The position numbers were made by a program, and so were the translations under genes. From Actinoplanes sp. M2I2 (GTDB lineage Bacteria > Actinomycetota > Actinomycetes > Mycobacteriales > Micromonosporaceae), in contig NZ_JALPVJ010000038.1 in NCBI RefSeq assembly GCF_023544445.1, positions 1-64,000 of the forward strand: a stretch of 64,000 nucleotides of DNA, in the 5' to 3' direction. Shown here in pieces: positions 33,234 to 42,098 of the stretch. Positions within the stretch are counted from its first letter, which is position 1; the number at the start of each line of letters is the position of its first letter. The notes below the pieces were generated by a model. That model worked only from the letters and a program-made list of their open reading frames with translations, ran no database searches and was not told where the DNA came from.

Positions 33234-33701
33234 ATGTCCATCGAGATCGCCAACGAGTCGGGAGTCGAGGTCGACACCGACGCGATCCTCGCGGTGGCCC
33301 GGCACGCCCTCGACGAGATGGGGGTCAACCCGCTCGCCGAGCTGTCGATCCTGCTCGTCGACATCGACTACATGGCCGAGCTCAACCACCGCTGGATGGG
33401 CGGTGACGGTCCCACCGACGTGCTCGCGTTCCCGATGGACGAGGGCAGCGTCGACCACGGTCCCGGCGAGGCGGGCGCGGGTGAGCCGGGGTTGCTCGGC
33501 GACATCGTGCTCGCCCCCGAGGTGGCGGCCAAGCAGGCCGCCGCGGCGGGTCACTCGGCGGCCGACGAGCTCCACCTGCTGACCGTGCACGGCACGCTGC
33601 ACCTGCTCGGCTACGACCACGCCGAGCCGGAGGAGGAGCGCGAGATGTTCGCCTTGCAGAACAGGCTGCTCCAGAGCTGGCGGGCCGGACGGGCCGGCTG
33701 A
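33234..33701 (+). CDS. ybeY: Endoribonuclease YbeY
   Basis: 155 residues. The zinc-binding signature HGTLHLLGYDH is complete, preceded by TDVLAFPMDEG and GDIVLAPEVA. YbeY processes the 16S rRNA 3' end and takes part in ribosome quality control. AAGGGA precedes the ATG. It lies between phoH and corC in the invariable actinobacterial order and is cotranscribed with them by spacing (22 and 3 bases). Confidence 0.96.
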   Translation: MSIEIANESGVEVDTDAILAVARHALDEMGVNPLAELSILLVDIDYMAELNHRWMGGDGPTDVLAFPMDEGSVDHGPGEAGAGEPGLLGDIVLAPEVAAKQAAAAGHSAADELHLLTVHGTLHLLGYDHAEPEEEREMFALQNRLLQSWRAGRAG

Positions 33702-33704
33702 CTC

Positions 33705-35081
33705 GTGGCCCCCACAGATCTGCTCGCGGCGGGCACCGCCTCCGCGGGCCTGCCCGACGTGCAACTCATCGTGCTCGCGGTGGTGCTGGTGTTCCTGGCC
33801 GGCCTCGCCTCGATGGCCGACGCGGCGCTGGGCAGCGTCTCGACCGCCCGCGCGGCCGAGATGGCCCGCGAGGGTGAGCGCGGCGCCTCGGCGCTGGCCG
33901 CTGTCGCCTCCGACGTGGTGCGCCACCTCAACCTGCTGTTGCTGCTGCGGCTGCTCTGCGAGCTCACCGCGACCACGCTGATCGCGCTGGTCGCGGTCGA
34001 CAGCTGGGGCATCGGCTGGACGGCCGCGCTGGTCACGGCCGGGACGATGACGGTCGTCAGCTTCGTCGTGGTCGGGGTCGCTCCGCGTACGGTCGGGCGC
34101 CAGCACGCGTACGCGGTGGGCAAGGCGGCCGCTCCGCTGGTGCGCTGGCTCGGCAAGGTGCTCAACCCGCTGGCCTCGCTGCTGATCCTGATCGGCAACG
34201 CGGTGACGCCCGGCAAGGGCTTCCCCGAGGGGCCGTTCGGCAGCCAGGTCGAGCTGCGCGAGCTGGTCGACCTGGCCGAGCAGCGCGGCGTCGTCGAGCA
34301 CGGCGAGCGCGAGATGATCCACTCGGTCTTCGCGCTGGGCGACACGATCGCCCGCGAGGTGATGGTGCCGCGCACCGAGATGGTCTGGATAGAGGCCTCC
34401 AAGACCATGCAGCAGGCGCTCTACCTGTTCCTGCGGTCGGGCTTCTCGCGCATCCCGGTGATCGGCGAGAGCGTCGACGACGTGCTCGGCGTGCTCTATC
34501 TCAAGGACGTGATCCGCCGCACCCAGAACGGCGACCCGGCGTCGACCGGCCAGGCGGTGGCCGACCTGATGCGGCCGGCGACGTTCGTGCCCGAGTCGAA
34601 ACCGGTCGACGACCTGCTCTCCGAGATGCAGGCGGCCCGCACCCACCTGGTGATCGTGGTCGACGAGTACGGCGGCACGGCCGGCCTGGTCACGATCGAG
34701 GACATCCTCGAGGAGATCGTCGGCGAGATCACCGACGAGTACGACGTCGAGCGGCCCCCGGTGGAGCACCTGGACGACGGCGCGATCCGGGTCACGGCCC
34801 GGCTGCCGATCGAGGATCTGGGCGAGCAGTTCGGGGTCGAGCTGCCCGCCGACGAGGTCGAGACGGTCGGCGGCCTGCTGGCCCAGACACTCGGCCGGGT
34901 GCCGATCCCCGGCGCCACGGTCGACGTCGGCGGCCTGCACCTGGTGGCCGAGGGCACGACCGGCCGGCGCAACCGCATCGACTCGGTGCTGGTGCGCCGG
35001 GTCGAGCCGCCCGAGCCCACCTCCGAGACCCCTTCCGACACCCCGACCGACAACGAGGAGAAACAGACCGCTGATGCCTGA
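33705..35081 (+). CDS. CNNM/CBS-domain transporter-like protein (CorC/HlyC family)
   Basis: 458 residues: a CNNM membrane domain with about four hydrophobic segments (within 1-190), a pair of CBS domains (about 205-335; REVMVPRTEMVWIEASKTMQ and VVDEYGGTAGLVTIEDILEE) and a CorC/HlyC C-terminal domain. The family is associated with magnesium or cobalt efflux; older annotation as hemolysin is not meaningful. GTG start three bases after ybeY. Its end overlaps the next gene by 8 bases. Confidence 0.93.
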   Translation: MAPTDLLAAGTASAGLPDVQLIVLAVVLVFLAGLASMADAALGSVSTARAAEMAREGERGASALAAVASDVVRHLNLLLLLRLLCELTATTLIALVAVDSWGIGWTAALVTAGTMTVVSFVVVGVAPRTVGRQHAYAVGKAAAPLVRWLGKVLNPLASLLILIGNAVTPGKGFPEGPFGSQVELRELVDLAEQRGVVEHGEREMIHSVFALGDTIAREVMVPRTEMVWIEASKTMQQALYLFLRSGFSRIPVIGESVDDVLGVLYLKDVIRRTQNGDPASTGQAVADLMRPATFVPESKPVDDLLSEMQAARTHLVIVVDEYGGTAGLVTIEDILEEIVGEITDEYDVERPPVEHLDDGAIRVTARLPIEDLGEQFGVELPADEVETVGGLLAQTLGRVPIPGATVDVGGLHLVAEGTTGRRNRIDSVLVRRVEPPEPTSETPSDTPTDNEEKQTADA

Positions 35082-35424
35082 CACGGACACCGCCTTGAGC
35101 GCCGAGGACACCAAACTGGTCACCCTGGCGCGGAGCGCCCGAGCCCGGGTGGGCGCGGCCGAGGGGGCGGCGGTCCGCGACCAGGACGGCCGCACCTACG
35201 CGGCGGCCACGGTGTCGCTGCCCAGCCTGTCGGTGACGGCGCTGCAACTCGCGGTGGCGTCGGCGGTGGCGTCGGGGGCCAAGCTCATCGAGGCGGCCGC
35301 GGTGGTCACCGAGACGGCCGAGCTCGAGCCCGCGGGTCACACCGCGGTGCGCGATCTGGCCGCCGACGCCCCGATCCACGTGGCCGACCCGACGGGCAGC
35401 CTCTGCGGCACGGTCACGGCATGA
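35074..35424 (+). CDS. Cytidine-deaminase-like protein without zinc ligands
   Basis: 116 residues in the position of M. tuberculosis Rv2365c, between the CBS protein and era. It has the general cytidine deaminase-like pattern (VTLARSARARVG at the start, TVSLPSLSVTALQLAVASAV), but the catalytic H/C-A-E and PCxxC zinc motifs are missing: there is no Cys-x-x-Cys and no HAE. It is therefore either a pseudoenzyme or a separate family of the same fold. It overlaps both neighbours (8 and 4 bases), so it is translationally coupled to corC and era. Confidence 0.8.
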   Translation: MPDTDTALSAEDTKLVTLARSARARVGAAEGAAVRDQDGRTYAAATVSLPSLSVTALQLAVASAVASGAKLIEAAAVVTETAELEPAGHTAVRDLAADAPIHVADPTGSLCGTVTA

Positions 35425-37403
35425 GCGACGACCGTACCTCCCCGCGCAAGCCCCGCACCCGCGGCGCAACCGCCTCCGCCTCGGGCTCCACTCCCGCCGG
35501 CTCGGCCGATCCCCGTACGGCTCACACGCCGGACGGCTCGGCCGATCCTCGTCCGGCGCGCGCGTCGGACGGCTCGGCCCCGGGCGGCGTCTCCGACTCC
35601 CGTCCGAGCCGCGCATCCGACGGCTCCGACTCCGCAACGCCTCGGCGCTCGGGTGAGCGGGGCTCTGGTACGGCCGGCTCGTCCTCGACCGATCCGCGTT
35701 CGCGTCAAGCGGCGACGGGCTCGGCCGGTTCCCGGCGATCCGGTGAGCGGGGCGCGGGCGGCGCCGCCTCGTCCTCGACCGATCCGCGCTCACGTCGTGC
35801 GGCGACGGGCTCGGCCTCAGCATCGGCTGGTTCGCGGGGCTCGGGTGAGCGGGGCTCCGGTACGGCCGGCTCGTCTTCCTCCGACCCGTGGTCGCGCCGT
35901 GCCACGGGAGGTTCGGCTCGTGCCACGGGTGGCTCGGCTCGTTTCACGGGTGGCTCCACTCGTGCCACGGGCGGTTCGGCTCGTGCCACGGGTGGTTCGG
36001 CGCGTGGTGCGGGCTCGTCGTCGGGCCCGGCTCCGGTGGCGTCGGCCGGCGGTGAGCGTCGGCTGACGGCGGGGGAGCGGAACGAGCTGCGTCGCCAGGA
36101 GCGGCGGGCGGCCCGGCGCGCGGAGAGCTCGTCCGGTGGGCGGCGCGTCGAGAGTTCGTCCGGCGGGCGGCGCGCGGAGAACTCGTCCGGCGGGCGGCGG
36201 GCGGAGAGCTCGGTCGGAGGGCGGCGGGAGACTCCCGGAGCCGGCGGCGAGCCGGGTCGTCCGGCTCGCGCTGATGCTCCGCGTGGGCGCGGTGATTCGC
36301 GCAGTAATCCGTCGGCGACCGGTTCCGGCGTGGCGGGTGTAGCCCGTACCTCCAAGAAGCGTGACGTCGTCGCTCGCAGCGACTCGGCGCCCAAGACCGG
36401 CCAGGCGCCTAAAAACGACCGGGGGCCGAAGACTGATCAGAGGCCTCAGAGCGACGCTCCGGGTGGTCAGCGGCCGCGGCGGGTGCATCGGCATCGGGAG
36501 GCCACCGGACCCGCGGTGCTCGATGACGTCTATCGCGCCGGTTTCGTGTGTTTTGTCGGGCGGCCGAACGCCGGCAAGAGCACGCTGACCAACGCGATCA
36601 TCGGACAGAAGATCGCGATCACCTCGAGCAAGCCGCAGACGACCCGGCACGTGATCCGGGGCATCGTCCACCGGGACAACGCGCAGCTCGTGCTGGTGGA
36701 CACGCCGGGTCTGCACCGTCCGCGCACGCTGCTGGGTGAGCGGCTCAACGATCTCGTGCGGGAGGTGTGGAGCGAGACCGACGTGATCGGGGTCTGCTTC
36801 CCGGCCGACGAGCCGGTGGGGCGGGGCGACCGGTTCATCTCCTCGGAGCTGGCCGAGCTGAAGGCGACCGTGATCGCGGTGGTGACCAAGGTCGACCTGG
36901 TCGACCCGGCCACGCTGACCAAGCACCTGCTGGCCGTGAGCGAGCTGTACGACTTCGCGGAGATCGTGCCGGTGAGCGCGGTCTCCGGGCATCAGGTGCA
37001 GACGCTGGTCGACGTTCTGATCAATCACCTGCCGGAGTCGCCGCAGCTCTATCCGGACGACATGCTGACCGATGAGCCGGAGCAGGTGCTGATCGCCGAG
37101 CTGATCCGCGAGGCGGCCCTCGAGGGCGTGCGGGACGAATTGCCGCACTCGATCGCGGTGCTCGTCGAAGAGATGATGGTCGAGGGCAACGTCACCAAGA
37201 TCTACGCCGATCTCTATGTGGAACGGGACAGCCAGAAGTCGATCGTGATCGGTACTCGCGGCGTCCGGCTCAAGGACGTCGGCACTCGTGCCCGCGCCGA
37301 GATCGAGCAGTTGATCGGCGCCCGCGTGTATTTGGATCTTCATGTGCGGGTCGCCAAGGAATGGCAGCGCGACCCCCGTCAGCTGCGTAAACTCGGCTTC
37401 TGA
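35421..37403 (+). CDS. era: GTPase Era with a long low-complexity N-terminal extension
   Basis: 660 residues, about 360 more than typical Era. Residues 1 to about 360 are Ser/Gly/Arg/Ala/Thr-rich repeats: blocks with ERGSGTAGSSSTDPRSR, an ATGGSAR series and an ESSSGGRR series, probably disordered and RNA-binding in character. The canonical GTPase starts near 365: GRPNAGKS (380-387), a G2 region with KPQTTRH, DTPGLHRP, TKVD, followed by the KH domain ending RDPRQLRKLGF. Era matures the 30S subunit at the 16S 3' end. ATG 35421 overlaps the previous stop, which supports translation of the extension. Confidence 0.93.
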   Translation: MSDDRTSPRKPRTRGATASASGSTPAGSADPRTAHTPDGSADPRPARASDGSAPGGVSDSRPSRASDGSDSATPRRSGERGSGTAGSSSTDPRSRQAATGSAGSRRSGERGAGGAASSSTDPRSRRAATGSASASAGSRGSGERGSGTAGSSSSDPWSRRATGGSARATGGSARFTGGSTRATGGSARATGGSARGAGSSSGPAPVASAGGERRLTAGERNELRRQERRAARRAESSSGGRRVESSSGGRRAENSSGGRRAESSVGGRRETPGAGGEPGRPARADAPRGRGDSRSNPSATGSGVAGVARTSKKRDVVARSDSAPKTGQAPKNDRGPKTDQRPQSDAPGGQRPRRVHRHREATGPAVLDDVYRAGFVCFVGRPNAGKSTLTNAIIGQKIAITSSKPQTTRHVIRGIVHRDNAQLVLVDTPGLHRPRTLLGERLNDLVREVWSETDVIGVCFPADEPVGRGDRFISSELAELKATVIAVVTKVDLVDPATLTKHLLAVSELYDFAEIVPVSAVSGHQVQTLVDVLINHLPESPQLYPDDMLTDEPEQVLIAELIREAALEGVRDELPHSIAVLVEEMMVEGNVTKIYADLYVERDSQKSIVIGTRGVRLKDVGTRARAEIEQLIGARVYLDLHVRVAKEWQRDPRQLRKLGF

Positions 37404-37511
37404 CATTGATGATCGACGCCCGCGTGGGATCCAAACGTCGCAATTGGTCAATTATGGGATAGCTCACGCCAGTTTGCGACCTTGGTGCGGAGTTGGGTAA
37501 CAACGACGCCT

Positions 37512-38642
37512 ATGCGAAACCGGTACCTGGATCTGCTGCGCGCTGCCGCAACCGTCCGGGTGGTGGTCTATCACTCGACCGGCTGGGTCACCCTGACCAT
37601 CGTGTTCCCGGCCATGTCGGTGATGTTCGCGCTGGCCGGCTCGATGATGGCGGCCTCCCTCGACCGCTACGGCGCGTCGGCCGTGGAGCGCCGGCTGCAC
37701 CGCCTGCTGCCGGCGCTGTGGGTGCTGGTTGCGGTGGCCGTGCCGATGATGTTGCTCAGCGGCATGGCCTGGGACTGGAAGGTGCTGCTGTGGGCCTTCC
37801 CGGTCGTGGACCCGCCGGCCACGGGCTTCTGGCTGGAAGGCCTGGCCGCCATGTGGTACCTGCGCGACTTCCTGTGGCTGGTGCTGCTGTCGCCCCTGCT
37901 GCTGCCGGTGTTCCGCCGCTTTCCGCTGGCCACCCTCGCCCTTCCGTACGGGGCTCTGGCGCTGATCACCTTCACCGGCGCGACGCCCCCCGCGGTGCCG
38001 CGTGACCTCGCCCTCTACGGCGGGGCCTGGTTGCTCGGCTTCGCCCACCACGACGGCCTGCTCAGCCGGGGCGGCCTACGTGGTGTGGTCGGATCGGCGA
38101 GCCCGAACGGCCTGCGGCCGCGGGGCGAGGCCCCGGCGCGCGGTCAGGCGCTCTCCCGCTACCGCTGGTGGCTTGCCGGTGTGCTCGGGACGGCCGGCGC
38201 GGCGTGGGCGCTGACCCATCCCGGTCCGCGGGGGTTCGACCTCAACGACATCCCGCTGGCCAACGCGCTCTGGTCGGCCGCGTTCATTCTGGTCGTCCTC
38301 GGCTTCGCCCCGCGGGTCACGGCTCATCGCAGTCTCACGGTGCTGAACGCGCGAGCCCTGACCATCTATCTGTGGCACGTGCCGCTGATCCTGATCGTGG
38401 TCCGCTTCGCCGAGGCGACCGGCCTGCCGGTGCACGGCTGGGTGGGCATCACGTGGCGGCTGGCCGTCGTGTCGGTGCTGCTGGGAATCGTGGTGCTGAT
38501 CGTCGGCTGGGTCGAGGACATCTCGGCGGGCCGGCGGCCGGCGCTGGTGCCGGGCCGGGCCCGCCGCGTCGCCCCGATCTCGCCCGCCCCGGCCGGCGCG
38601 ACCACCCGGGCGCCGGAGCGGGTTCGTTCGACCAACGCCTGA
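37512..38642 (+). CDS. Acyltransferase 3 family membrane protein
   Basis: 376-residue integral membrane protein with about ten TM segments. It begins MRNRYLDLLRAAATVRVVVY, the AT3 opening in which R/D and a following His (VVVYHSTGW) are conserved, and later has WFLRD-like WYLRDFLWLVLL and LTIYLWHVPLILIVVR. Such proteins O-acylate cell-surface glycans or secondary metabolites at the membrane. A TTGCGA...TAACAA promoter candidate (37474-37503) would start transcription almost at the ATG. Substrate unknown. Confidence 0.88.
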   Translation: MRNRYLDLLRAAATVRVVVYHSTGWVTLTIVFPAMSVMFALAGSMMAASLDRYGASAVERRLHRLLPALWVLVAVAVPMMLLSGMAWDWKVLLWAFPVVDPPATGFWLEGLAAMWYLRDFLWLVLLSPLLLPVFRRFPLATLALPYGALALITFTGATPPAVPRDLALYGGAWLLGFAHHDGLLSRGGLRGVVGSASPNGLRPRGEAPARGQALSRYRWWLAGVLGTAGAAWALTHPGPRGFDLNDIPLANALWSAAFILVVLGFAPRVTAHRSLTVLNARALTIYLWHVPLILIVVRFAEATGLPVHGWVGITWRLAVVSVLLGIVVLIVGWVEDISAGRRPALVPGRARRVAPISPAPAGATTRAPERVRSTNA

Positions 38643-38684
38643 CCACCGCGACGGCAGCCTCGGCCGGGGCTCCGGCGTGATTCG

Positions 38685-39446
38685 TCAGCGGGCGCGGACG
38701 ATCAGTGGCTGGGCCACCTGGCCGATGCGGCCGTCCCGGTCGTACAGCTCGCCGGAGGCCAGTCCGAGGCCGTCGTCGCTGAGGTCGGTGCGGCCGGCCA
38801 GGTGCACCCACTCGCCGGTGGCCGGGCGCAGCAGCGTGGTCGTCATCGTGGGCGGGATCGAGAGCCATTTGTCCATCGGCAGCACCGCTGAGATGCCGTT
38901 CGCCGAGTCGGCCACGATCAGCGCCCGGTCCTGGCCGTCGATCTCCGCACCCTCGATCAGGGGCATCCGCACGCGGGTCCACACGTGGGTCTCGCCGTCG
39001 GCCACGCCGAGCTCGCCCTTGGTCGCGCGCCACTCGATCGCCTCGCCGTAACCCCAGCCGTCGTGGAGCGGGAAGCCGCCGTCGCCGTCGCCTGTGGGCA
39101 GCGGGTCGGCGTGGTCGACCGGGGTGTCGGCCGGAGGCTTCGGGCCCGGCGCGAGATGCCAGGCCCGGGCCGTCACGGCGACCCGGCCGTCGACGATCAT
39201 GCTGGCCTCGTTCAGGGCGGTGAGCCGGCCCGGCTTGATCGGGGAGACTTCGACGCGCAGGTCGCGGCGGGGAATCGGCCCGAGGAAGTCGACCGAGATG
39301 CGGGCCAGGCGCTGACCGGTGACCGTGAGCAGCCGGCCGAGTAACGCGGCGGGCGGACCGCCGTGCTGCATCTCGGTGTCCCAGGGGCTCTCGGTCGACC
39401 GGGTCGGACGGAACTGACCGTCGCCGAGCGGCAGGTAGAAACTCAT
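38685..39446 (-). CDS. TesB-like acyl-CoA thioesterase
   Basis: 253-residue double hot-dog protein: GDGQFRPTRSTESPWDTEMQ, HGGPPAALLGRLL and DFLGPIPRRDLRVEVSPIKP are typical of the thioesterase-like superfamily. It hydrolyses acyl-CoA or acts on polyketide or mycolic-like intermediates; substrate unknown. Its ATG overlaps the stop of the lipoprotein gene by four bases, so the two are coupled although functionally unrelated by appearance. Confidence 0.85.
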   Translation of the reverse strand: MSFYLPLGDGQFRPTRSTESPWDTEMQHGGPPAALLGRLLTVTGQRLARISVDFLGPIPRRDLRVEVSPIKPGRLTALNEASMIVDGRVAVTARAWHLAPGPKPPADTPVDHADPLPTGDGDGGFPLHDGWGYGEAIEWRATKGELGVADGETHVWTRVRMPLIEGAEIDGQDRALIVADSANGISAVLPMDKWLSIPPTMTTTLLRPATGEWVHLAGRTDLSDDGLGLASGELYDRDGRIGQVAQPLIVRAR

Positions 39447-40237
39447 GACCCCACGACTACCGCATCTCCGCTCGCTGTGCGCACGTTGATCTCGTTCTTG
39501 GCGCCCGGATCATTGGTGAGTCTCTGCACGGCGTAGTCGCCCGAGCCGGTGCTGGTGCTGCTGACGATCTTGTAGCTGCCCTGGGGCACCTGCACGTGGA
39601 CGTCGCCGCTGGTGGTCTGGGCGGTCACCGAGTTGACGGTGCTCAACACGGCCCTGATGTCGCCCGAGGTGACCTTGAGAGTCACCGGGGCGGCGATGTC
39701 GATCGCCTCGATGTCGCCCGAGGTGGACTGCACCTCGACCGCCTTCTTCGCATTGATCACTCGGATGTCGCCCGACGTGGCCCGCAGCTTGACCAGGCCG
39801 GTCGGGTCGACCAGGTGGACGTCGCCCGAGGTGAGCTTGATGTCGGTGTCGCCGACGGCATCGAACAACAGGTCGCCCGACCGCTGCTCGCCGCTCACCT
39901 TGACCCCGGCCGGGGCGACGATCTCGTACGAGGCCGAGCAGTTGTCGCCGCACGAGGTGTCGATCATCATCACGCTGCCGTCGAGCCGGTAGGACGGGCC
40001 GGGATCGCCGGAACTGCGCCGGATGACCCGTTTGACGCTCGTCTCGCTGACCGCCGCGGTGCGGATCGCGACGTCGCCGCTGCCGCCGTCGAGCCGGATC
40101 TCGGTGATCTTCGTCTTCTCGGTGTCGTCGTACGTCATCCTGGCCCCGATCACCCCGGCACACCCCGTCAGGGTGGTCACCGCCGTCGCGGCGATGAGGG
40201 CGAGTGCTCCGGCGCGCCGGGTGAGTGTCGTGGTCAT
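39443..40237 (-). CDS. DUF4097 lipoprotein with SGD beta-repeat
   Basis: 264 residues with an N-terminal lipoprotein signal (TRRAGALALIAATAVTTLTG followed by Cys26). The rest is a DUF4097 repeat: about eight copies of a strand ending in SGD(I/V), such as ATSGDIRVINAKKAVEVQST, predicted to stack as a beta-solenoid. DUF4097 proteins are envelope-stress or adhesin-like, anchored outside the membrane. The promoter is the TAGCGT at 40245-40250, seven bases before the ATG, so the message is leaderless. Confidence 0.85.
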   Translation of the reverse strand: MTTTLTRRAGALALIAATAVTTLTGCAGVIGARMTYDDTEKTKITEIRLDGGSGDVAIRTAAVSETSVKRVIRRSSGDPGPSYRLDGSVMMIDTSCGDNCSASYEIVAPAGVKVSGEQRSGDLLFDAVGDTDIKLTSGDVHLVDPTGLVKLRATSGDIRVINAKKAVEVQSTSGDIEAIDIAAPVTLKVTSGDIRAVLSTVNSVTAQTTSGDVHVQVPQGSYKIVSSTSTGSGDYAVQRLTNDPGAKNEINVRTASGDAVVVGS

Positions 40238-40244
40238 GGTGATG

Positions 40245-40250
40245 ACGCTA
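40245..40250 (-). promoter_or_regulatory. -10 element of the DUF4097 gene, leaderless spacing
   Basis: TAGCGT on the minus strand, seven bases, ATG at 40237; no Shine-Dalgarno sequence. Confidence 0.6.
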
Positions 40251-40343
40251 GGACCGTGCCGGTGCGGGCGCCATCGGTCCTGTCACTGACCGAGCCCTTA
40301 GATGACCCTGAGATCCGGGTCAGGGTCTGTCACACCCACGAGG

Positions 40344-40349
40344 CAGAAT
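40344..40349 (+). promoter_or_regulatory. -10 element of recO, leaderless spacing
   Basis: CAGAAT, six bases, GTG at 40356. Confidence 0.4.
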
Positions 40350-40355
40350 GACGGG

Positions 40356-41129
40356 GTGCCAGCCGGATACCGCCGCCATCTCTACCGCGACGACGCGGTG
40401 GTCCTGCGCGTGCAAAAGCTGGGCGAGAGCGATCGCATCATCACGCTGCTCACCCGCCGTCACGGCCGCCTGCGCGCGGTGGCCCGCGGGGTGCGGCGCA
40501 CCACCTCGCGCTTCGGCGCCCGGCTCGAGCCGTTCGGCCACATCGACCTGCAGCTCGCCGGCTCGCCCGAGGGCGTGGGCAGCAGCCTGCATTCGGTGAG
40601 CCAGGTCGAGGCGGTCGCGCTCTACGGCAAGCAGTTCCTCTCCGACTACCCGCGCTACACGGCGGCCAGCGCCATCGCCGAGACCGCCGAGCGGCTCACC
40701 CCGATCGAGCGGGAGCCCTCGTTGCGCCTGTTCCAGCTCACCCTGGGCGCGCTCAAGGCGCTGTCCGTGGGCGAGCACGCCGGCGGCCTGGTCCTCGACG
40801 CCTACCTGTTGCGGGCCATGGCGGTGGCCGGCTGGGCGCCGGCGATCACCGAGTGCGCGGTCTGCGGCACCCCCGGCCAGCACGGCGCCTTCTCGGTGCC
40901 GGCCGGCGGCGCGGTCTGCCCCGACTGCCGGCCGCCCGGCTCGGCCCACCCCAGCCCGGCGACGCTCGGCCTGATGAGCGCGCTGACCCTCGGCGACTGG
41001 ACGGTGGCCGACGGGGCCGACGGCCCGGTGCGCCGCGAGTGCAGCGGGCTGGTCGCCGCCCACCTGCAATGGCACATGGAACGGGCGTTGCGCTCGTTGC
41101 CGCTGGTCGATCGACGGGAGAACCCATGA
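40356..41129 (+). CDS. recO: DNA repair protein RecO
   Basis: 257 residues. An N-terminal OB fold (YRDDAVVLRVQKLGESDRII, LLTRRHGRLRAVARGVRR) is followed by a helical domain with a zinc-binding site (CAVCGTPG and CPDC). RecO anneals single strands and loads RecA with RecR in gap repair. GTG at 40356 gives the usual start. The stop overlaps the uppS ATG by four bases (ATGA), the standard actinobacterial recO-uppS pair. Confidence 0.95.
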   Translation: MPAGYRRHLYRDDAVVLRVQKLGESDRIITLLTRRHGRLRAVARGVRRTTSRFGARLEPFGHIDLQLAGSPEGVGSSLHSVSQVEAVALYGKQFLSDYPRYTAASAIAETAERLTPIEREPSLRLFQLTLGALKALSVGEHAGGLVLDAYLLRAMAVAGWAPAITECAVCGTPGQHGAFSVPAGGAVCPDCRPPGSAHPSPATLGLMSALTLGDWTVADGADGPVRRECSGLVAAHLQWHMERALRSLPLVDRRENP

Positions 41130-41908
41130 CGCCGCGCCCGCCCACCCCGCACATCTCCGGGGCCACGCCGCCCGACCTGCCCCGGGCAGCACTGCCCAAG
41201 CACGTGGCGCTCGTGATGGACGGCAACGGCCGCTGGGCCAAGGAGCGCGGCCTGTCCCGCACCAAGGGGCACGAGCAGGGCGAGTACTCGTTGTTCGACA
41301 CCATCGAGGGCGCCATCGAGCTCGGCATCCCCTATCTGTCGGCCTACGCCTTCTCCACCGAGAACTGGAAGCGATCACCCGAGGAGGTGCGCTTCCTCAT
41401 GGGCTTCAACCGCGACGTCATCCGGCGCCGGCGTGACCAGCTGGTCGATCTCGGCGTACGGGTGGTGTGGTCGGGACGCCGGGGCCGGCTCTGGAAAAGC
41501 GTGATCTCCGAGCTCGAGACGGCCGAGGAGATGTCCGGCAAGAACAAGAAGCTCACCCTGCAGTTCTGCGTCAACTACGGCGGTCAGGCCGAGATCGCCG
41601 ACGCCACCGCCGCGATCGCGCGCGACGTCGCCGCCGGTCGCCTCGATCCCTCGAAGATCAACGAGAAGACGATCGGGAAATACCTCTACCACCCCGAGAT
41701 CCCCGAGGTCGATCTCTTCCTGCGCCCGTCGGGCGAGCAGCGTACGTCGAACTTCCTCCTCTGGCAGTCGGCGTACGCCGAACTGGTCTTCCTCGACACC
41801 CTCTGGCCCGATTTCGACCGCCGCCACCTGTGGTACGCGTGCGAGCTCTACGCCAGCCGCGACCGCCGCTTCGGCGGCGCTGTCCCCAACCCCGTCAGCC
41901 CGACATGA
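41126..41908 (+). CDS. uppS: Isoprenyl (undecaprenyl/decaprenyl) diphosphate synthase
   Basis: 260-residue cis-prenyltransferase: HVALVMDGNGRWAKERGLSR carries the catalytic Asp and the substrate loop, then GHEQGEYSLFD, AFSTENWKRSPEEVRFLM, and LRPSGEQRTSNFLLWQSAYA with the pyrophosphate-binding Arg/Ser. It makes the long-chain lipid carrier for peptidoglycan and wall glycan synthesis. Coupled to recO by an ATGA overlap. The M. tuberculosis counterpart is Rv2361c. Confidence 0.95.
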   Translation: MTPRPPTPHISGATPPDLPRAALPKHVALVMDGNGRWAKERGLSRTKGHEQGEYSLFDTIEGAIELGIPYLSAYAFSTENWKRSPEEVRFLMGFNRDVIRRRRDQLVDLGVRVVWSGRRGRLWKSVISELETAEEMSGKNKKLTLQFCVNYGGQAEIADATAAIARDVAAGRLDPSKINEKTIGKYLYHPEIPEVDLFLRPSGEQRTSNFLLWQSAYAELVFLDTLWPDFDRRHLWYACELYASRDRRFGGAVPNPVSPT

Positions 41909-42098
41909 CCGCGTTGGTTCACCCGTCGCCACGGCGAGCCACCCGCGAGATCAGGGCTGGGCGCTCGTCCTCCCGAGGGGGCGCTGAGCGCTCACCTTTG
42001 TCGCCGCACGCGGTGCTCGTCGGAATGGGGACGGTCGGCGCGGGCCGCTTGGCTGTTTGGCGTGGGGGCCTGTGCTCGGCCGCCTCGGGTAGCGAGCG

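Noticed and set aside
33705..35081. Hemolysin
   Set aside because: The CNNM/CBS architecture is that of a metal-ion transporter-like protein; the hemolysin label is historical.
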